Positions 7,321-14,583 are shown, counted from the first letter of the stretch. The stretch: DNA of 28,431 nucleotides from VBCK01 sp035511515 (GCA_035511515.1 DATKFG010000040.1:1-28431); one strand, 5' to 3'. A program made the numbers and translations. The notes: generated by a model not told the origin, from the sequence alone.

Positions 7321-8376
7321 ATGGGCCAGGACTCCGCGGCGCCCGACGCCCGCCGCAACATGCTGGTGGCCTGGCTGCACTCGATCGGCGGCGCCTTCGG
7401 CCTGCAGGTCGATTCTTTGCGGCCGGCCTCCAGCGACGCGAGCTTCCGGCGCTATTTCCGCCTGGACGGCGGGCCCGACGGCACGCTGATCGCGATGGAC
7501 GCGCCGCCGGATCGCGAGGACAGCGGGCCGTTCGTCCGGGTCGCCCGCCTTTTCGGCGCAGCCGGCGTCACCACGCCCCGCATTCTGGCCGAGGACCTGC
7601 CGCGGGGCTTTCTGCTGCTGGGCGACCTGGGGCATACCACCTATCTGCAGGCGCTGCAGGCCGGCGCCGACTGCCAGGGGCTCTACCTGGACGCGCTCGA
7701 CTCTCTGATAAGAATTCAGGCCGCCAGCCGCGCCGGCATGCTTCCGCCCTACGATCGCGGCCGGCTGCTGGCCGAACTTCGGCTGTTTCCGGACTGGTAC
7801 ATCGCGCGCCAGCTGCAGGCGCAGCTGCAGGACGATGAGCGCCGCGCGCTGGAACACGTGTTCGAAGCACTGATCGAGTGCGCCCTGGCCCAGCCGGCGG
7901 TGTACGTCCACCGCGACTACCACAGCCGCAACCTGATGCATCTCGGCCACGGCAACCCGGGCGTGCTGGACTTTCAGGACGCGGTGATGGGATCGGCCAC
8001 CTACGATCTGGTCTCGCTGCTGCGTGACGCCTACATCGACTGGCCGGAGGAGCAGCAGATGGACTGGGCGGCGCGCTACTGGGAAAGGGCGCGCGCAGCC
8101 GGGGTGCCGGTGCCGTCGGATTTCGCCGAGCTGTGGCGCACGATGGAGTGGATCGGGCTGCAGCGCAGCTTGAAAGTGCTCGGCATCTTCGCGCGCCTGT
8201 ATCACCGCGACCGCAAGGATCGCTACCTGGCCGATCTGCCGCTCGTGATGCGGCATGCGCGGCGCGTGGTCGAGCGCTACGCGGCGTTCGAAGGCTTGCG
8301 CCGCCTGCTCGACCGCCTCGAGCAGGAGCCCTCACCCCCGGCCCCTCTCCCCGAGGGAGAGGGGAGCTCTAAATGA
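7321..8376 (+). CDS. amgK: N-acetylmuramate/N-acetylglucosamine anomeric kinase AmgK
   Basis: This is an aminoglycoside-phosphotransferase-fold kinase of 351 residues. AmgK phosphorylates recovered cell-wall MurNAc (and GlcNAc) at the anomeric carbon, and MurU then makes UDP-MurNAc, bypassing de novo synthesis and the fosfomycin target. The catalytic loop HRDYHSRNLM is at 197-206 and the metal-binding LDFQDAVMG at 216-224. SSDASFRRYFRL near 37-48 is typical of this subfamily. The function is supported by murU immediately downstream (ATGA overlap at 8373-8376) and by divergence from lptD, as in Pseudomonas. The last 16-18 residues (EPSPPAPLPEGEGSSK) are read through palindromic repeat R3 and are probably a dispensable tail. 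There is no clear Shine-Dalgarno before the ATG. Confidence 0.9.
   Translation: MGQDSAAPDARRNMLVAWLHSIGGAFGLQVDSLRPASSDASFRRYFRLDGGPDGTLIAMDAPPDREDSGPFVRVARLFGAAGVTTPRILAEDLPRGFLLLGDLGHTTYLQALQAGADCQGLYLDALDSLIRIQAASRAGMLPPYDRGRLLAELRLFPDWYIARQLQAQLQDDERRALEHVFEALIECALAQPAVYVHRDYHSRNLMHLGHGNPGVLDFQDAVMGSATYDLVSLLRDAYIDWPEEQQMDWAARYWERARAAGVPVPSDFAELWRTMEWIGLQRSLKVLGIFARLYHRDRKDRYLADLPLVMRHARRVVERYAAFEGLRRLLDRLEQEPSPPAPLPEGEGSSK
8329..8368 (+). repeat. Palindromic gene-end repeat, copy R3
   Basis: CCCTCACCCCCGG plus CCCCTCTCCCCGAGGGAGAGGGGAGCT lies within the last codons of amgK. Its GAGAGGGGAG ends 6 bases before the murU ATG, so it provides the murU Shine-Dalgarno. Confidence 0.88.
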
Positions 8377-9083
8377 TCGCTTTGATCTTCGCGGCCGGGC
8401 GCGGCGAGCGGATGCGGCCGCTGTCGGACCGGATTCCGAAACCGCTGCTGATGGCCGGCGGACGAATGCTGATCGAATGGCAGATCGCCGCACTGGCCGC
8501 GGCCGGATTTGACGAGCTCGTGATCAATACCGCGCACCGCGCCCAGCTGATCGAAAGCACCCTGGGCGACGGCTCGCGCTACGGGGTGCGCATCCGCTAT
8601 TCGCGCGAGGGCGAGCAGGCCGAAGACGCGCTCGAAACACTGGGCGGCATCGTGCGGGCGCTGCCGCTGCTGGGCGAGGCGCCGTTCGCGGTGTTGAGCG
8701 GCGATATCGTGTCCACGTTCGACTACCGCAGGCTGCGGGCACCGGCCGAGCGGATCGATGCCGGCCAGCGCGACGCGCACTTCGTGCTGGTCGACAATCC
8801 GCCGTACCATCCGCGGGGCGACATGGGTCTGGATGGCGCCGACGCCACGATGCTCACGCCCTGGCTTACCTATGCCAACATCGGCGTGTTCGCGCCGCGC
8901 CTGTTCACCGGCCTGAGCCAGGGCCGCCAGCGCCTGTTTCCCTGGGCCTTCGGCCTGGTCGACCGGCAGCGCGCCAGCGCCGAGCGGTTCACCGGACGCT
9001 GGTACAACGTCGGTACGCCCGACGATCTGGCGGCACTGGATCGGGAACTGCAGCGGGCCCCACTGGCACGGCCTTCGACGTGA
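8373..9083 (+). CDS. murU: N-acetylmuramate alpha-1-phosphate uridylyltransferase MurU
   Basis: This nucleotidyltransferase has 236 residues, standard for MurU. It joins MurNAc-1-phosphate and UTP to give UDP-MurNAc in the peptidoglycan recycling route started by AmgK. The N-terminal signature AAGRGERMRPLSDRIPKPLL (7-26) binds the nucleotide. FAVLSGDIVSTFDY carries the metal-binding Asp, and RWYNVGTPDDLAALD closes the fold. The ATG overlaps the amgK stop (ATGA), preceded by a strong GAGAGGGGAG ribosome site that is part of repeat R3. Its own TGA overlaps the GTG of the next gene (GTGA at 9080-9083), so all three genes look translationally coupled. Other sugar-phosphate nucleotidyltransferases share the signature, but the context favours MurU. 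Confidence 0.9.
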   Translation: MIALIFAAGRGERMRPLSDRIPKPLLMAGGRMLIEWQIAALAAAGFDELVINTAHRAQLIESTLGDGSRYGVRIRYSREGEQAEDALETLGGIVRALPLLGEAPFAVLSGDIVSTFDYRRLRAPAERIDAGQRDAHFVLVDNPPYHPRGDMGLDGADATMLTPWLTYANIGVFAPRLFTGLSQGRQRLFPWAFGLVDRQRASAERFTGRWYNVGTPDDLAALDRELQRAPLARPST

Positions 9084-10213
9084 GTCGCAACCGCGTGGCG
9101 ATCCTGGGCGCCGGGCCGATCGGGCTGGCCTGCGCGCTGCTGCTGTCGGCGCGCGGCATCGGCTCGCAACTGCTGGACGCGCGCAGCCTCGAGCAGGCTC
9201 GCCAGGACCGTCGCCTGCTGGCCCTTTCCCGCGGCACCGTGCAACTGCTGACCGGGCTGCTGGGCGGGGATTTTGCGCCGATGGCCCGCATTTTGGACGT
9301 CCACGTCAGCTCCGCGGGGCAATTCGGCGCGACCCGATTGACCAGCCGGGACTTCGGCGGAAACGCGCTGGGCGCGACGGTCTGGTATGCCGACCTGGTG
9401 CAGGCGCTGGCGCGTGCCGCGCAAGCCGACCCCGACATCGTGGTGCGCCGCCCCTGCCGCGTGGTCGCACTGGAGCAACGTCTGGATTCGGTGCTGCTGC
9501 GGCTGGACTCGGCCGAGCCGATCGAGGCCACGATCGCGATCAACGCCGAAGGCAGCCCGGCGGGCGGGGATGGTGCTGCTGCGGTGGCGCTGCTGTGCGA
9601 GGTGGATGTGCAAGGCCTCGCCCCCGACACGGCGGTGGAGCGCTTCACGCGGGAGGGACCCCTCGCCCTGCTTCCGGTGCCGGATGCGGCCACCGCCGGC
9701 GATCGAAAGTCGATGATCTGGTGCCTGGATCGGACCATTGCGCAGCAGCGGATGGCGTTGGGCGAGGACGAATTCGCCCGCAAGATCCAGGCCACGCTCG
9801 GACCGCGAAGCGGTCGCGTTGCTTGCGTGGGACCGCGCAGCCAGTTTCCGTTGTCGCCGCAAAACCGACCTCGTTTGCGCGAACATCGGCTGGTCCATAT
9901 CGGAAACGCGGCCCAAAGCCTGCATCCGGTGGCCGGACAGGGCTTCAACCTGGGGATGCGCGACTGCGTTTGCCTGGCCGACTGCCTCGCGCGTACGCCG
10001 CGCGACCCGGTTTCGGCCTTATCCCGATACGAATCGACCCGGAAAACGGATCGAGTGGCCATCTCGTACTTGACCGGAGCCCTGCCCGGCCTGTTTGCGG
10101 CGCGAGGGGCGCCGATCGCCATCGCCCGCTCGATAGCCCTGACAGCGCTCGACCTGGCTGGCCCGGCGCGGCGCACCTTGTCGTCGGTCCTGATGTTCGG
10201 GGTTCGACGCTGA
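9080..10213 (+). CDS. ubiH: UbiH/UbiF/VisC-type FAD-dependent hydroxylase, ubiquinone biosynthesis
   Basis: This is a flavoprotein monooxygenase of 377 residues, related to the enzymes that hydroxylate the ubiquinone ring using O2 and NAD(P)H. The Rossmann motif ILGAGPIGLACAL is at 8-20. The second FAD motif is LVHIGNAAQSLHPVAGQGFNLGMRD at 271-295; its GNAAQxLHPVAGQGFN form is characteristic of UbiH rather than UbiF. The middle DG motif usually found in the family appears as INAEGS (154-159), with the following Ser-x-x-Arg missing, so this region is shortened. GTG 9080 overlaps the murU stop. Order ahead of dusB-fis matches betaproteobacteria, although the pepP gene often found before ubiH there is absent. 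Which ring position it oxidises cannot be read from sequence. Confidence 0.82.
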   Translation: MSRNRVAILGAGPIGLACALLLSARGIGSQLLDARSLEQARQDRRLLALSRGTVQLLTGLLGGDFAPMARILDVHVSSAGQFGATRLTSRDFGGNALGATVWYADLVQALARAAQADPDIVVRRPCRVVALEQRLDSVLLRLDSAEPIEATIAINAEGSPAGGDGAAAVALLCEVDVQGLAPDTAVERFTREGPLALLPVPDAATAGDRKSMIWCLDRTIAQQRMALGEDEFARKIQATLGPRSGRVACVGPRSQFPLSPQNRPRLREHRLVHIGNAAQSLHPVAGQGFNLGMRDCVCLADCLARTPRDPVSALSRYESTRKTDRVAISYLTGALPGLFAARGAPIAIARSIALTALDLAGPARRTLSSVLMFGVRR

Positions 10214-10236
10214 TGCGGGTTCGTCATCTTCCGCAT

Positions 10237-10264
10237 TTGCCTTCGCAGGCCGCTTGGCTACAAT
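10237..10264 (+). promoter_or_regulatory. Probable sigma-70 promoter for dusB-fis
   Basis: TTGCCT (10237-10242) and TACAAT (10259-10264) are 16 bases apart, in the gap after ubiH. The transcript should begin near 10271. That is just past the ATG at 10268, so the downstream ATG at 10322 is favoured as the dusB start. Confidence 0.55.
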
Positions 10265-10275
10265 GAGATGGCACC

Positions 10276-10302
10276 CGCGGCGGAAGTCGCGCTGTTTTTT
10301 TT
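10276..10302 (+). terminator. Intrinsic-terminator-like hairpin in the dusB leader
   Basis: Stem CGCGGC (10276-10281) and GTCGCG (10286-10291) close a GGAA tetraloop with one G-U pair. CTG and eight T residues (10295-10302) follow. It could end ubiH transcription, but it lies between the candidate promoter and the dusB start, so it could also attenuate dusB-fis. Confidence 0.5.
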
Positions 10303-10321
10303 CCTGCTCCCATTTTTCCAG

Positions 10322-11395
10322 ATGCGCATCGGCTCCTTCGAGCTGAAAGACCGCGTATTCGCTGCGCCGATGGCGGGAGTCACGGACCGGCCATTTCGGC
10401 GCCTATGCCGGCGCCTGGGTGCCGCGTACGTCGTGAGCGAAATGGTGGCATCCGATCCACGCGTGCGCGCCAGCGGTAAAACATCGCGCCGCCTGGACCA
10501 CGAGGGCGAGTCCGCGCCGATCGCGGTGCAGCTGGTCGGCGCCGATCCGGCCGTGCTGGCCGATGCGGCCCGCTACAACGTCGACCGGGGCGCGCAGATC
10601 ATCGACCTGAACATGGGCTGTCCGGCGCGCAAGGTGTGCCAGGTTGCATGCGGTTCCGCGCTGCTGAAGGACGAGGCGCTGGTCGCGCGCATCCTGCAAT
10701 CGGTGGTCGCGGCGGTGGACGCGCCGGTGACGCTGAAGTACCGCACCGGCTGGGACCCGCACCATCGCAACGCCGTGCGCATCGCGCGGGTGGCCGAGTC
10801 GGCCGGTATCCGGATGCTGACACTGCACGGACGAACGCGCGCCTGCGGCTTCATGGGGCGTGCCGAATACGACACCATCGCGCAGGTCAAGCAGGCCGTG
10901 CGCATCCCGGTCGTCGCCAATGGCGACATCGACACGCCGCAGAAGGCGCACGCCGTCTTCAGCCTCACGGGCGCCGATGCGATCATGATCGGCCGCGCAG
11001 CCCAGGGCCGCCCCTGGATCTTTCGCGAGATCGGCGAGTTTCTTCGCACCGGGTCGATCGCCCCGACCCCGACCATCGGAGAGGTGCGCGACCTGCTGCA
11101 GGAGCACCTGGATGAACACTATGGCTTCTACGGCGAGGCGCTCGGCGTCAGGACGGCTCGCAAGCACATCATCTGGTATACGCGCCGCCTGCGTGGCGGC
11201 GCCGGATTCTGCGAGCGGATGAATCGGCTCGAGCGCTGCGAGGAGCAGCGTCAGGCGCTGGACGAGTTTCTGCGGGATGCGGGCGGCGTGGATGATCGAT
11301 TGCAGTACGCAGACGACTCAGTCGATCGGCCGCCGGCGCCCGAATGCGGAGGAGATGCAGGTGAGCTCGACACCATCGAGGCGTGTGCACACTGA
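10322..11395 (+). CDS. dusB: tRNA-dihydrouridine synthase B
   Basis: DusB is an FMN enzyme that reduces a uridine in the tRNA D-loop to dihydrouridine using NADPH. From ATG 10322 the protein has 357 residues. The next upstream ATG (10268) would add MAPAAEVALFFFLLPFFQ but lies before the predicted transcript start. The TIM-barrel marks are APMAGVTDRPFRRL near the start, the active-site Cys in NMGCPARKV (C100), KYRTGW, LHGRTR, VVANGDI and IMIGRAAQGRPWIF for flavin phosphate binding. The C-terminus runs past the usual family end by an acidic, low-complexity tail that overlaps fis by 35 bases. The dusB-fis pairing is conserved in enterobacteria and betaproteobacteria, where fis is expressed from the dusB promoter. 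Confidence 0.94.
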   Translation: MRIGSFELKDRVFAAPMAGVTDRPFRRLCRRLGAAYVVSEMVASDPRVRASGKTSRRLDHEGESAPIAVQLVGADPAVLADAARYNVDRGAQIIDLNMGCPARKVCQVACGSALLKDEALVARILQSVVAAVDAPVTLKYRTGWDPHHRNAVRIARVAESAGIRMLTLHGRTRACGFMGRAEYDTIAQVKQAVRIPVVANGDIDTPQKAHAVFSLTGADAIMIGRAAQGRPWIFREIGEFLRTGSIAPTPTIGEVRDLLQEHLDEHYGFYGEALGVRTARKHIIWYTRRLRGGAGFCERMNRLERCEEQRQALDEFLRDAGGVDDRLQYADDSVDRPPAPECGGDAGELDTIEACAH

Positions 11396-11678
11396 GCCCG
11401 GGCCGGTTACGGGTCTCAACGAAAAGGCACCGGCTGGATCGCTGCCTCGCCAGGAGACGCTGGAGCAGAGCGTGCTACGCAGCCTGGACCAGTACTTCTC
11501 GGACCTGGACGGCGCCCGGCCGCATGCGCTGCACGAACTGGTGATGCAGGCGGTGGAGCGACCGCTGCTGAAGTTCGCGGTCGACCGCTGCTCCGGCAAC
11601 CAGTCGGCGGCCGCCGACCTGCTCGGCATCAATCGCAATACGCTGCGACGCAAGCTCGTCGATTACGGCCTGCTGTGA
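11361..11678 (+). CDS. fis: Fis-family DNA-binding/bending regulator
   Basis: Fis is a nucleoid-associated homodimer that bends DNA and activates rRNA and tRNA promoters in fast growth. The last 74 residues (ETLEQSVLRSLDQYFSDLDG to the end) match the compact Fis fold. The C-terminal helix-turn-helix is GNQSAAADLLGINRNTLRRKLVDYGLL. I chose GTG 11361 because GGAGG (11348-11352) lies 8 bases upstream. ATG 11355 is only 2 bases from it but remains possible. With GTG the protein has 105 residues, about 30 longer than usual at the N-terminus. That extension is polar and probably disordered. It overlaps the dusB end by 35 bases, implying co-translation from one mRNA. Confidence 0.9.
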   Translation: MSSTPSRRVHTEPGPVTGLNEKAPAGSLPRQETLEQSVLRSLDQYFSDLDGARPHALHELVMQAVERPLLKFAVDRCSGNQSAAADLLGINRNTLRRKLVDYGLL

Positions 11679-11693
11679 AGGGGTGCGCACGGC

Positions 11694-11796
11694 GCTCACC
11701 CCCCACCCCCTACCCTCTCCCGCTGCGCGGGCGAGGGGCGATACGGCGTGCCCTTAGGACAAGGGTGGACCTGCGGTGACCGGGGGTGAGGGTCCC
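11694..11796 (+). repeat. Palindromic repeat R4 with an inverted partner
   Basis: The forward core CCCTCTCCCGCTGCGCGGGCGAGGGG is at 11714-11739, preceded by CTCACCCCCC and followed by CGATACGGCGTGCCCTT, an extension shared with R7 at 28376-28391. GGGGGTGAG at 11782-11790 is the inverse complement of the leading CTCACCCCC, so the roughly 100-base gap element has inverted ends with an inner CCCTTAGGACAAGGG hairpin. It fills the fis-purH gap. Confidence 0.75.
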
Positions 11797-11803
11797 TTAT
11801 GAT
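11776..11803 (+). promoter_or_regulatory. Candidate purH promoter directly before the ATG
   Basis: GTGACC (11776-11781) and TATGAT (11798-11803) are 16 bases apart. Only six bases separate the -10 from the purH ATG at 11810, so a transcript from it would start at or near the ATG and be leaderless. The -35 is partial, so readthrough from fis may be the main source. Confidence 0.4.
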
Positions 11804-11809
11804 CCCTAG

Positions 11810-13366
11810 ATGAGCGTTCGCTACGCGTTGATCAGCGTCTCCGAAAAGGCCGGGGTCGCCGATTTCGCCCGCTCGCTGGCGCGGCTGGGATTCACGATCC
11901 TTTCGACCGGCGGCACCGCGCGCGCCCTGGCCGACCGCGGCATTGCAGTAACCGAGGTGGCCCGGATCACCGGGGTTCCCGAGATCCTGGACGGACGCGT
12001 CAAGACGCTGCATCCGGCCGTCCACGCCGGCATTCTCGCGCGCCGCGATACGCCGGAGCACCTGCGCGCGCTGGCGCAGCACGGGATCGGTCTGATCGAC
12101 GTGGTCGCGGTGAACCTTTATCCGTTCGAGGCAGCAACCGCAAAGCCCGGCTGCACGCTGTCCGACGCGATCGAGAACATCGACGTCGGCGGTCCCGCGA
12201 TGTTGCGCGCCGCAGCCAAGAACCATGCCGCGGTGACCGTGGTCGTCGACCCGGTCGATTACCCGCGCATCGTCGAAGAGCTTCAGGCGCGCGGCGCGAC
12301 CAGCGCCTCGACCCGCTTCGAGCTGGCGATCAAGGCCTTCGCACACACGGCCCGTTACGACGGCGCGATCAGCGGCTACCTGTCCAGCCTCGATGCGGAC
12401 GGGCAGCGCGAGCCGTTTCCGCGCGTGCTGACCCGCCAGTGGACGCTCAGGCAGCCGATGCGCTACGGCGAAAATCCGCACCAGCAGGCCGCGTTGTACC
12501 GCGATCCAGAACCGGGCCCCGGGCTGCTGGCCGGATACGAGCAGCTGCAGGGCAAGGAGCTGTCGTACAACAACGTGGCCGATGCCGACGCCGCCTGGGA
12601 ATGCGTGCGCATTCTGCGCGCGCCGGCGTGCGTGATCGTCAAGCATACAAACCCGTGCGGGGTTGCCGTCGGCGCCGACGTGCAGTCGGCCTACCGGCAG
12701 GCGTTCGCGACCGACCCGACCTCGGCTTTCGGCGGCGTCATCGCGTTCAACCGCGAGGTCACGGCCGCCTGCGCCCGCGAGATGGCCGCGCAGTTCGCCG
12801 AGGTGATCGTCGCGCCGGGCTTCGACGCCGACGCGCGCGCCACGCTGGCTGGCAAGGCGAACCTTCGGCTGCTCGCAGTGCCGCCCGGCTCGGCCAGCAA
12901 CGATCTGGACCTGAAGCGGGTCGGGGGCGGGCTGCTGGCGCAGACGCCGGACATCGCGCAGATCTCCCGCTCCGACCTCAAAGTAGTCACGCGCCGCGAG
13001 CCAAGCCAGTCCGAGATGGACGATCTGCTGTTCGCCTGGGCCGTGGTGCGCCACGTCAAATCCAACGCGATCGTGTTCGCCCGGGGCGGAGCCACGGTGG
13101 GGATCGGGGCAGGCCAGATGAGCCGGCTCGATTCGGCCCGGATTGCGGCGATCAAGGCGCGCGATGCCGGGCTGTCCCTGACCGGCTCGGTGGCCGCCTC
13201 GGATGCGTTTTTCCCGTTCCGCGATGCGCTGGACGCGATCGTCGAGGCCGGCGCACGCAGCGTGATCCAGCCCGGCGGCAGCTTGCGCGACCCGGAGCTG
13301 ATCGCCGCGGCCGATCAGCACGGCATCGCGATGGTGTTCACCCGCATGCGGCATTTCCGGCACTAA
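11810..13366 (+). CDS. purH: Bifunctional AICAR formyltransferase / IMP cyclohydrolase
   Basis: PurH carries out the last two steps of de novo purine synthesis: formylation of AICAR from 10-formyl-tetrahydrofolate, then ring closure to IMP. It has 518 residues, normal for the family. The N-terminal cyclohydrolase (methylglyoxal-synthase-like) domain spans roughly 1-200, with YALISVSEKAG, ILSTGGTARAL and VKTLHPAVHAGIL. The formyltransferase domain follows with MRYGENPHQQAALY, the catalytic KHTNPCGVA and AFGGVIAFNREV. It ends in FTRMRHFRH, the usual C-terminus. There is no Shine-Dalgarno before the ATG, and a -10-like TATGAT sits only six bases upstream. It lies between fis and ruvC, an order I associate with betaproteobacteria. 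Confidence 0.97.
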   Translation: MSVRYALISVSEKAGVADFARSLARLGFTILSTGGTARALADRGIAVTEVARITGVPEILDGRVKTLHPAVHAGILARRDTPEHLRALAQHGIGLIDVVAVNLYPFEAATAKPGCTLSDAIENIDVGGPAMLRAAAKNHAAVTVVVDPVDYPRIVEELQARGATSASTRFELAIKAFAHTARYDGAISGYLSSLDADGQREPFPRVLTRQWTLRQPMRYGENPHQQAALYRDPEPGPGLLAGYEQLQGKELSYNNVADADAAWECVRILRAPACVIVKHTNPCGVAVGADVQSAYRQAFATDPTSAFGGVIAFNREVTAACAREMAAQFAEVIVAPGFDADARATLAGKANLRLLAVPPGSASNDLDLKRVGGGLLAQTPDIAQISRSDLKVVTRREPSQSEMDDLLFAWAVVRHVKSNAIVFARGGATVGIGAGQMSRLDSARIAAIKARDAGLSLTGSVAASDAFFPFRDALDAIVEAGARSVIQPGGSLRDPELIAAADQHGIAMVFTRMRHFRH

Positions 13367-13398
13367 AACCGCACGCGCAGCCCGGCAGCACGCTCAGC

Positions 13399-14001
13399 AT
13401 GTCCCTGCCAAACCGCGCTGTAACGGTACGCATTCTCGGAATCGACCCCGGCCTGAATCGGACCGGCTTCGGCGTGATCGAGGCCGCCGGCGGCCTGCTC
13501 CGGCATCTGGACGCCGGCGTGATCCGCGTTCCGCCCGGGGACCTGGCGCAGCGGCTGGCGCATATCCTGTCCGCATTGGCGCAGGTCATCCGCGCCACCG
13601 AACCGTCCGACGCCGTGATCGAGAAGGTATTCGTCAACGTGAACGCCCAATCGACGCTGCTGCTTGGCCAGGCGCGCGGCGCGGCCGTGTGCGCCGCGGT
13701 CGGCGCGGGTCTGATGGTGCACGAGTACACCGCGCTGCAGGTCAAGCAGGCGGTCGTCGGCTATGGCAAGGCCGACAAGGTCCAGGTACAGAAAATGGTG
13801 CAGCGCCTGCTCGCGCTGACCCGCGCACCCGGCTCGGACGCCGCCGATGCGCTGGCCTGCGCCATCTGCCATGCCCACAGCGCCTGGGCCTTGCGCGCAG
13901 CGCGGGGGGCCAAAACTGCGCCCGGCCGCAGCCGGGACCGGCGGGCCCGCGCGGCCTGGAGCGATTTCGCCTCACGCGCGGTGCACAAGGTGGACACGTG
14001 A
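13399..14001 (+). CDS. ruvC: Crossover junction endodeoxyribonuclease RuvC
   Basis: RuvC is the dimeric nuclease that nicks Holliday junctions symmetrically in concert with the RuvAB motor. From ATG 13399 (MSLPNRAV) the protein has 200 residues. The RNase H-like fold shows its four metal-binding acids: D16 in GIDPGLNRTGFGVI, E75 in VIEKVFVN, and D147 and D150 in GSDAADALACAICH. The C-terminus is extended by about 25 basic residues (RSRDRRARAAWSDFASRAV) that may help bind DNA. The frame is also open a long way upstream across purH, but that part is antisense-free noise of high GC. Its TGA overlaps the ruvA GTG (GTGA at 13998-14001). Confidence 0.96.
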   Translation: MSLPNRAVTVRILGIDPGLNRTGFGVIEAAGGLLRHLDAGVIRVPPGDLAQRLAHILSALAQVIRATEPSDAVIEKVFVNVNAQSTLLLGQARGAAVCAAVGAGLMVHEYTALQVKQAVVGYGKADKVQVQKMVQRLLALTRAPGSDAADALACAICHAHSAWALRAARGAKTAPGRSRDRRARAAWSDFASRAVHKVDT

Positions 14002-14582
14002 TCGGCAGACTGGCCGGCACCCTGATCGAGAAGCGTCCGCCGACACTGCTGGTGGACGCCAGCGGCGTCGGCTACGAGGTCGATGTACCGATGAGCACGT
14101 TCTATGGCCTGCCGGCAATTGGCGAGCGCGTTGCCCTCTTGACGCACCTGGTGGTGCGGGAAGACGCGCACCAGCTGTTCGGATTCGCAACCCAGGCCGA
14201 GCGCAGCGCGTTTCGGGCGCTGATCAAGATCTCGGGCGTGGGGGCCCGCATCGCCCTCGCGGTGCTGTCGGGGCTGAGCGTCGATGAACTGGCGCAGGCC
14301 GTCACCCGCCAGGACGCGGCCACGCTCAAAAGGCTGCCTGGAATCGGACAGAAAACCGCCGAACGCCTGCTGCTCGAGCTGAAAGGCAAACTGGGTGCCG
14401 ACGTCGAAAGCGGCGCGGCCGGCACGGCCGGGGTGCCCGATTCCGCCAGCGACGTGCTGCGCGCGCTGCTCGCTCTGGGCTATTCCGAGCGCGAGGCCGG
14501 CGCGGCCGCGCGGCTGGTGCCGGCCGGGACCGGCGTGTCGGAGGCGATCCGGTTCGCCCTAAAATCGCTGGCGAAAGCGTGA
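13998..14582 (+). CDS. ruvA: Holliday junction branch-migration protein RuvA
   Basis: RuvA tetramers hold the four-way junction in a square-planar form and load RuvB rings. The 194-residue protein starts at GTG 13998 (MIGRLAGTLIEKRPPTLLVDASGVGYEV), the standard RuvA opening, coupled to ruvC by a GTGA overlap. Domain I is the OB fold. Domain II holds two helix-hairpin-helix motifs (FRALIKISGVGARIAL and LKRLPGIGQKTAERLLLEL). A flexible linker follows, then domain III (DVLRALLALGYSEREA), which touches RuvB. The upstream part of the same open frame is a shadow of ruvC. Repeat R5 lies directly after the stop. Confidence 0.97.
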   Translation: MIGRLAGTLIEKRPPTLLVDASGVGYEVDVPMSTFYGLPAIGERVALLTHLVVREDAHQLFGFATQAERSAFRALIKISGVGARIALAVLSGLSVDELAQAVTRQDAATLKRLPGIGQKTAERLLLELKGKLGADVESGAAGTAGVPDSASDVLRALLALGYSEREAGAAARLVPAGTGVSEAIRFALKSLAKA

Positions 14583-14583
14583 G

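Noticed and set aside
10268..10321. Upstream ATG extending DusB by 18 residues
   Set aside because: It lies before the predicted transcript start and encodes the terminator-like hairpin and poly-T. The family opening MRIGSFELKDRV begins at 10322.
12439..13398. Long open stretch in another frame over purH, continuous with ruvC
   Set aside because: purH is certain in its own frame. The overlapping peptide is Arg-rich noise typical of high GC. Only the part from ATG 13399 is RuvC.
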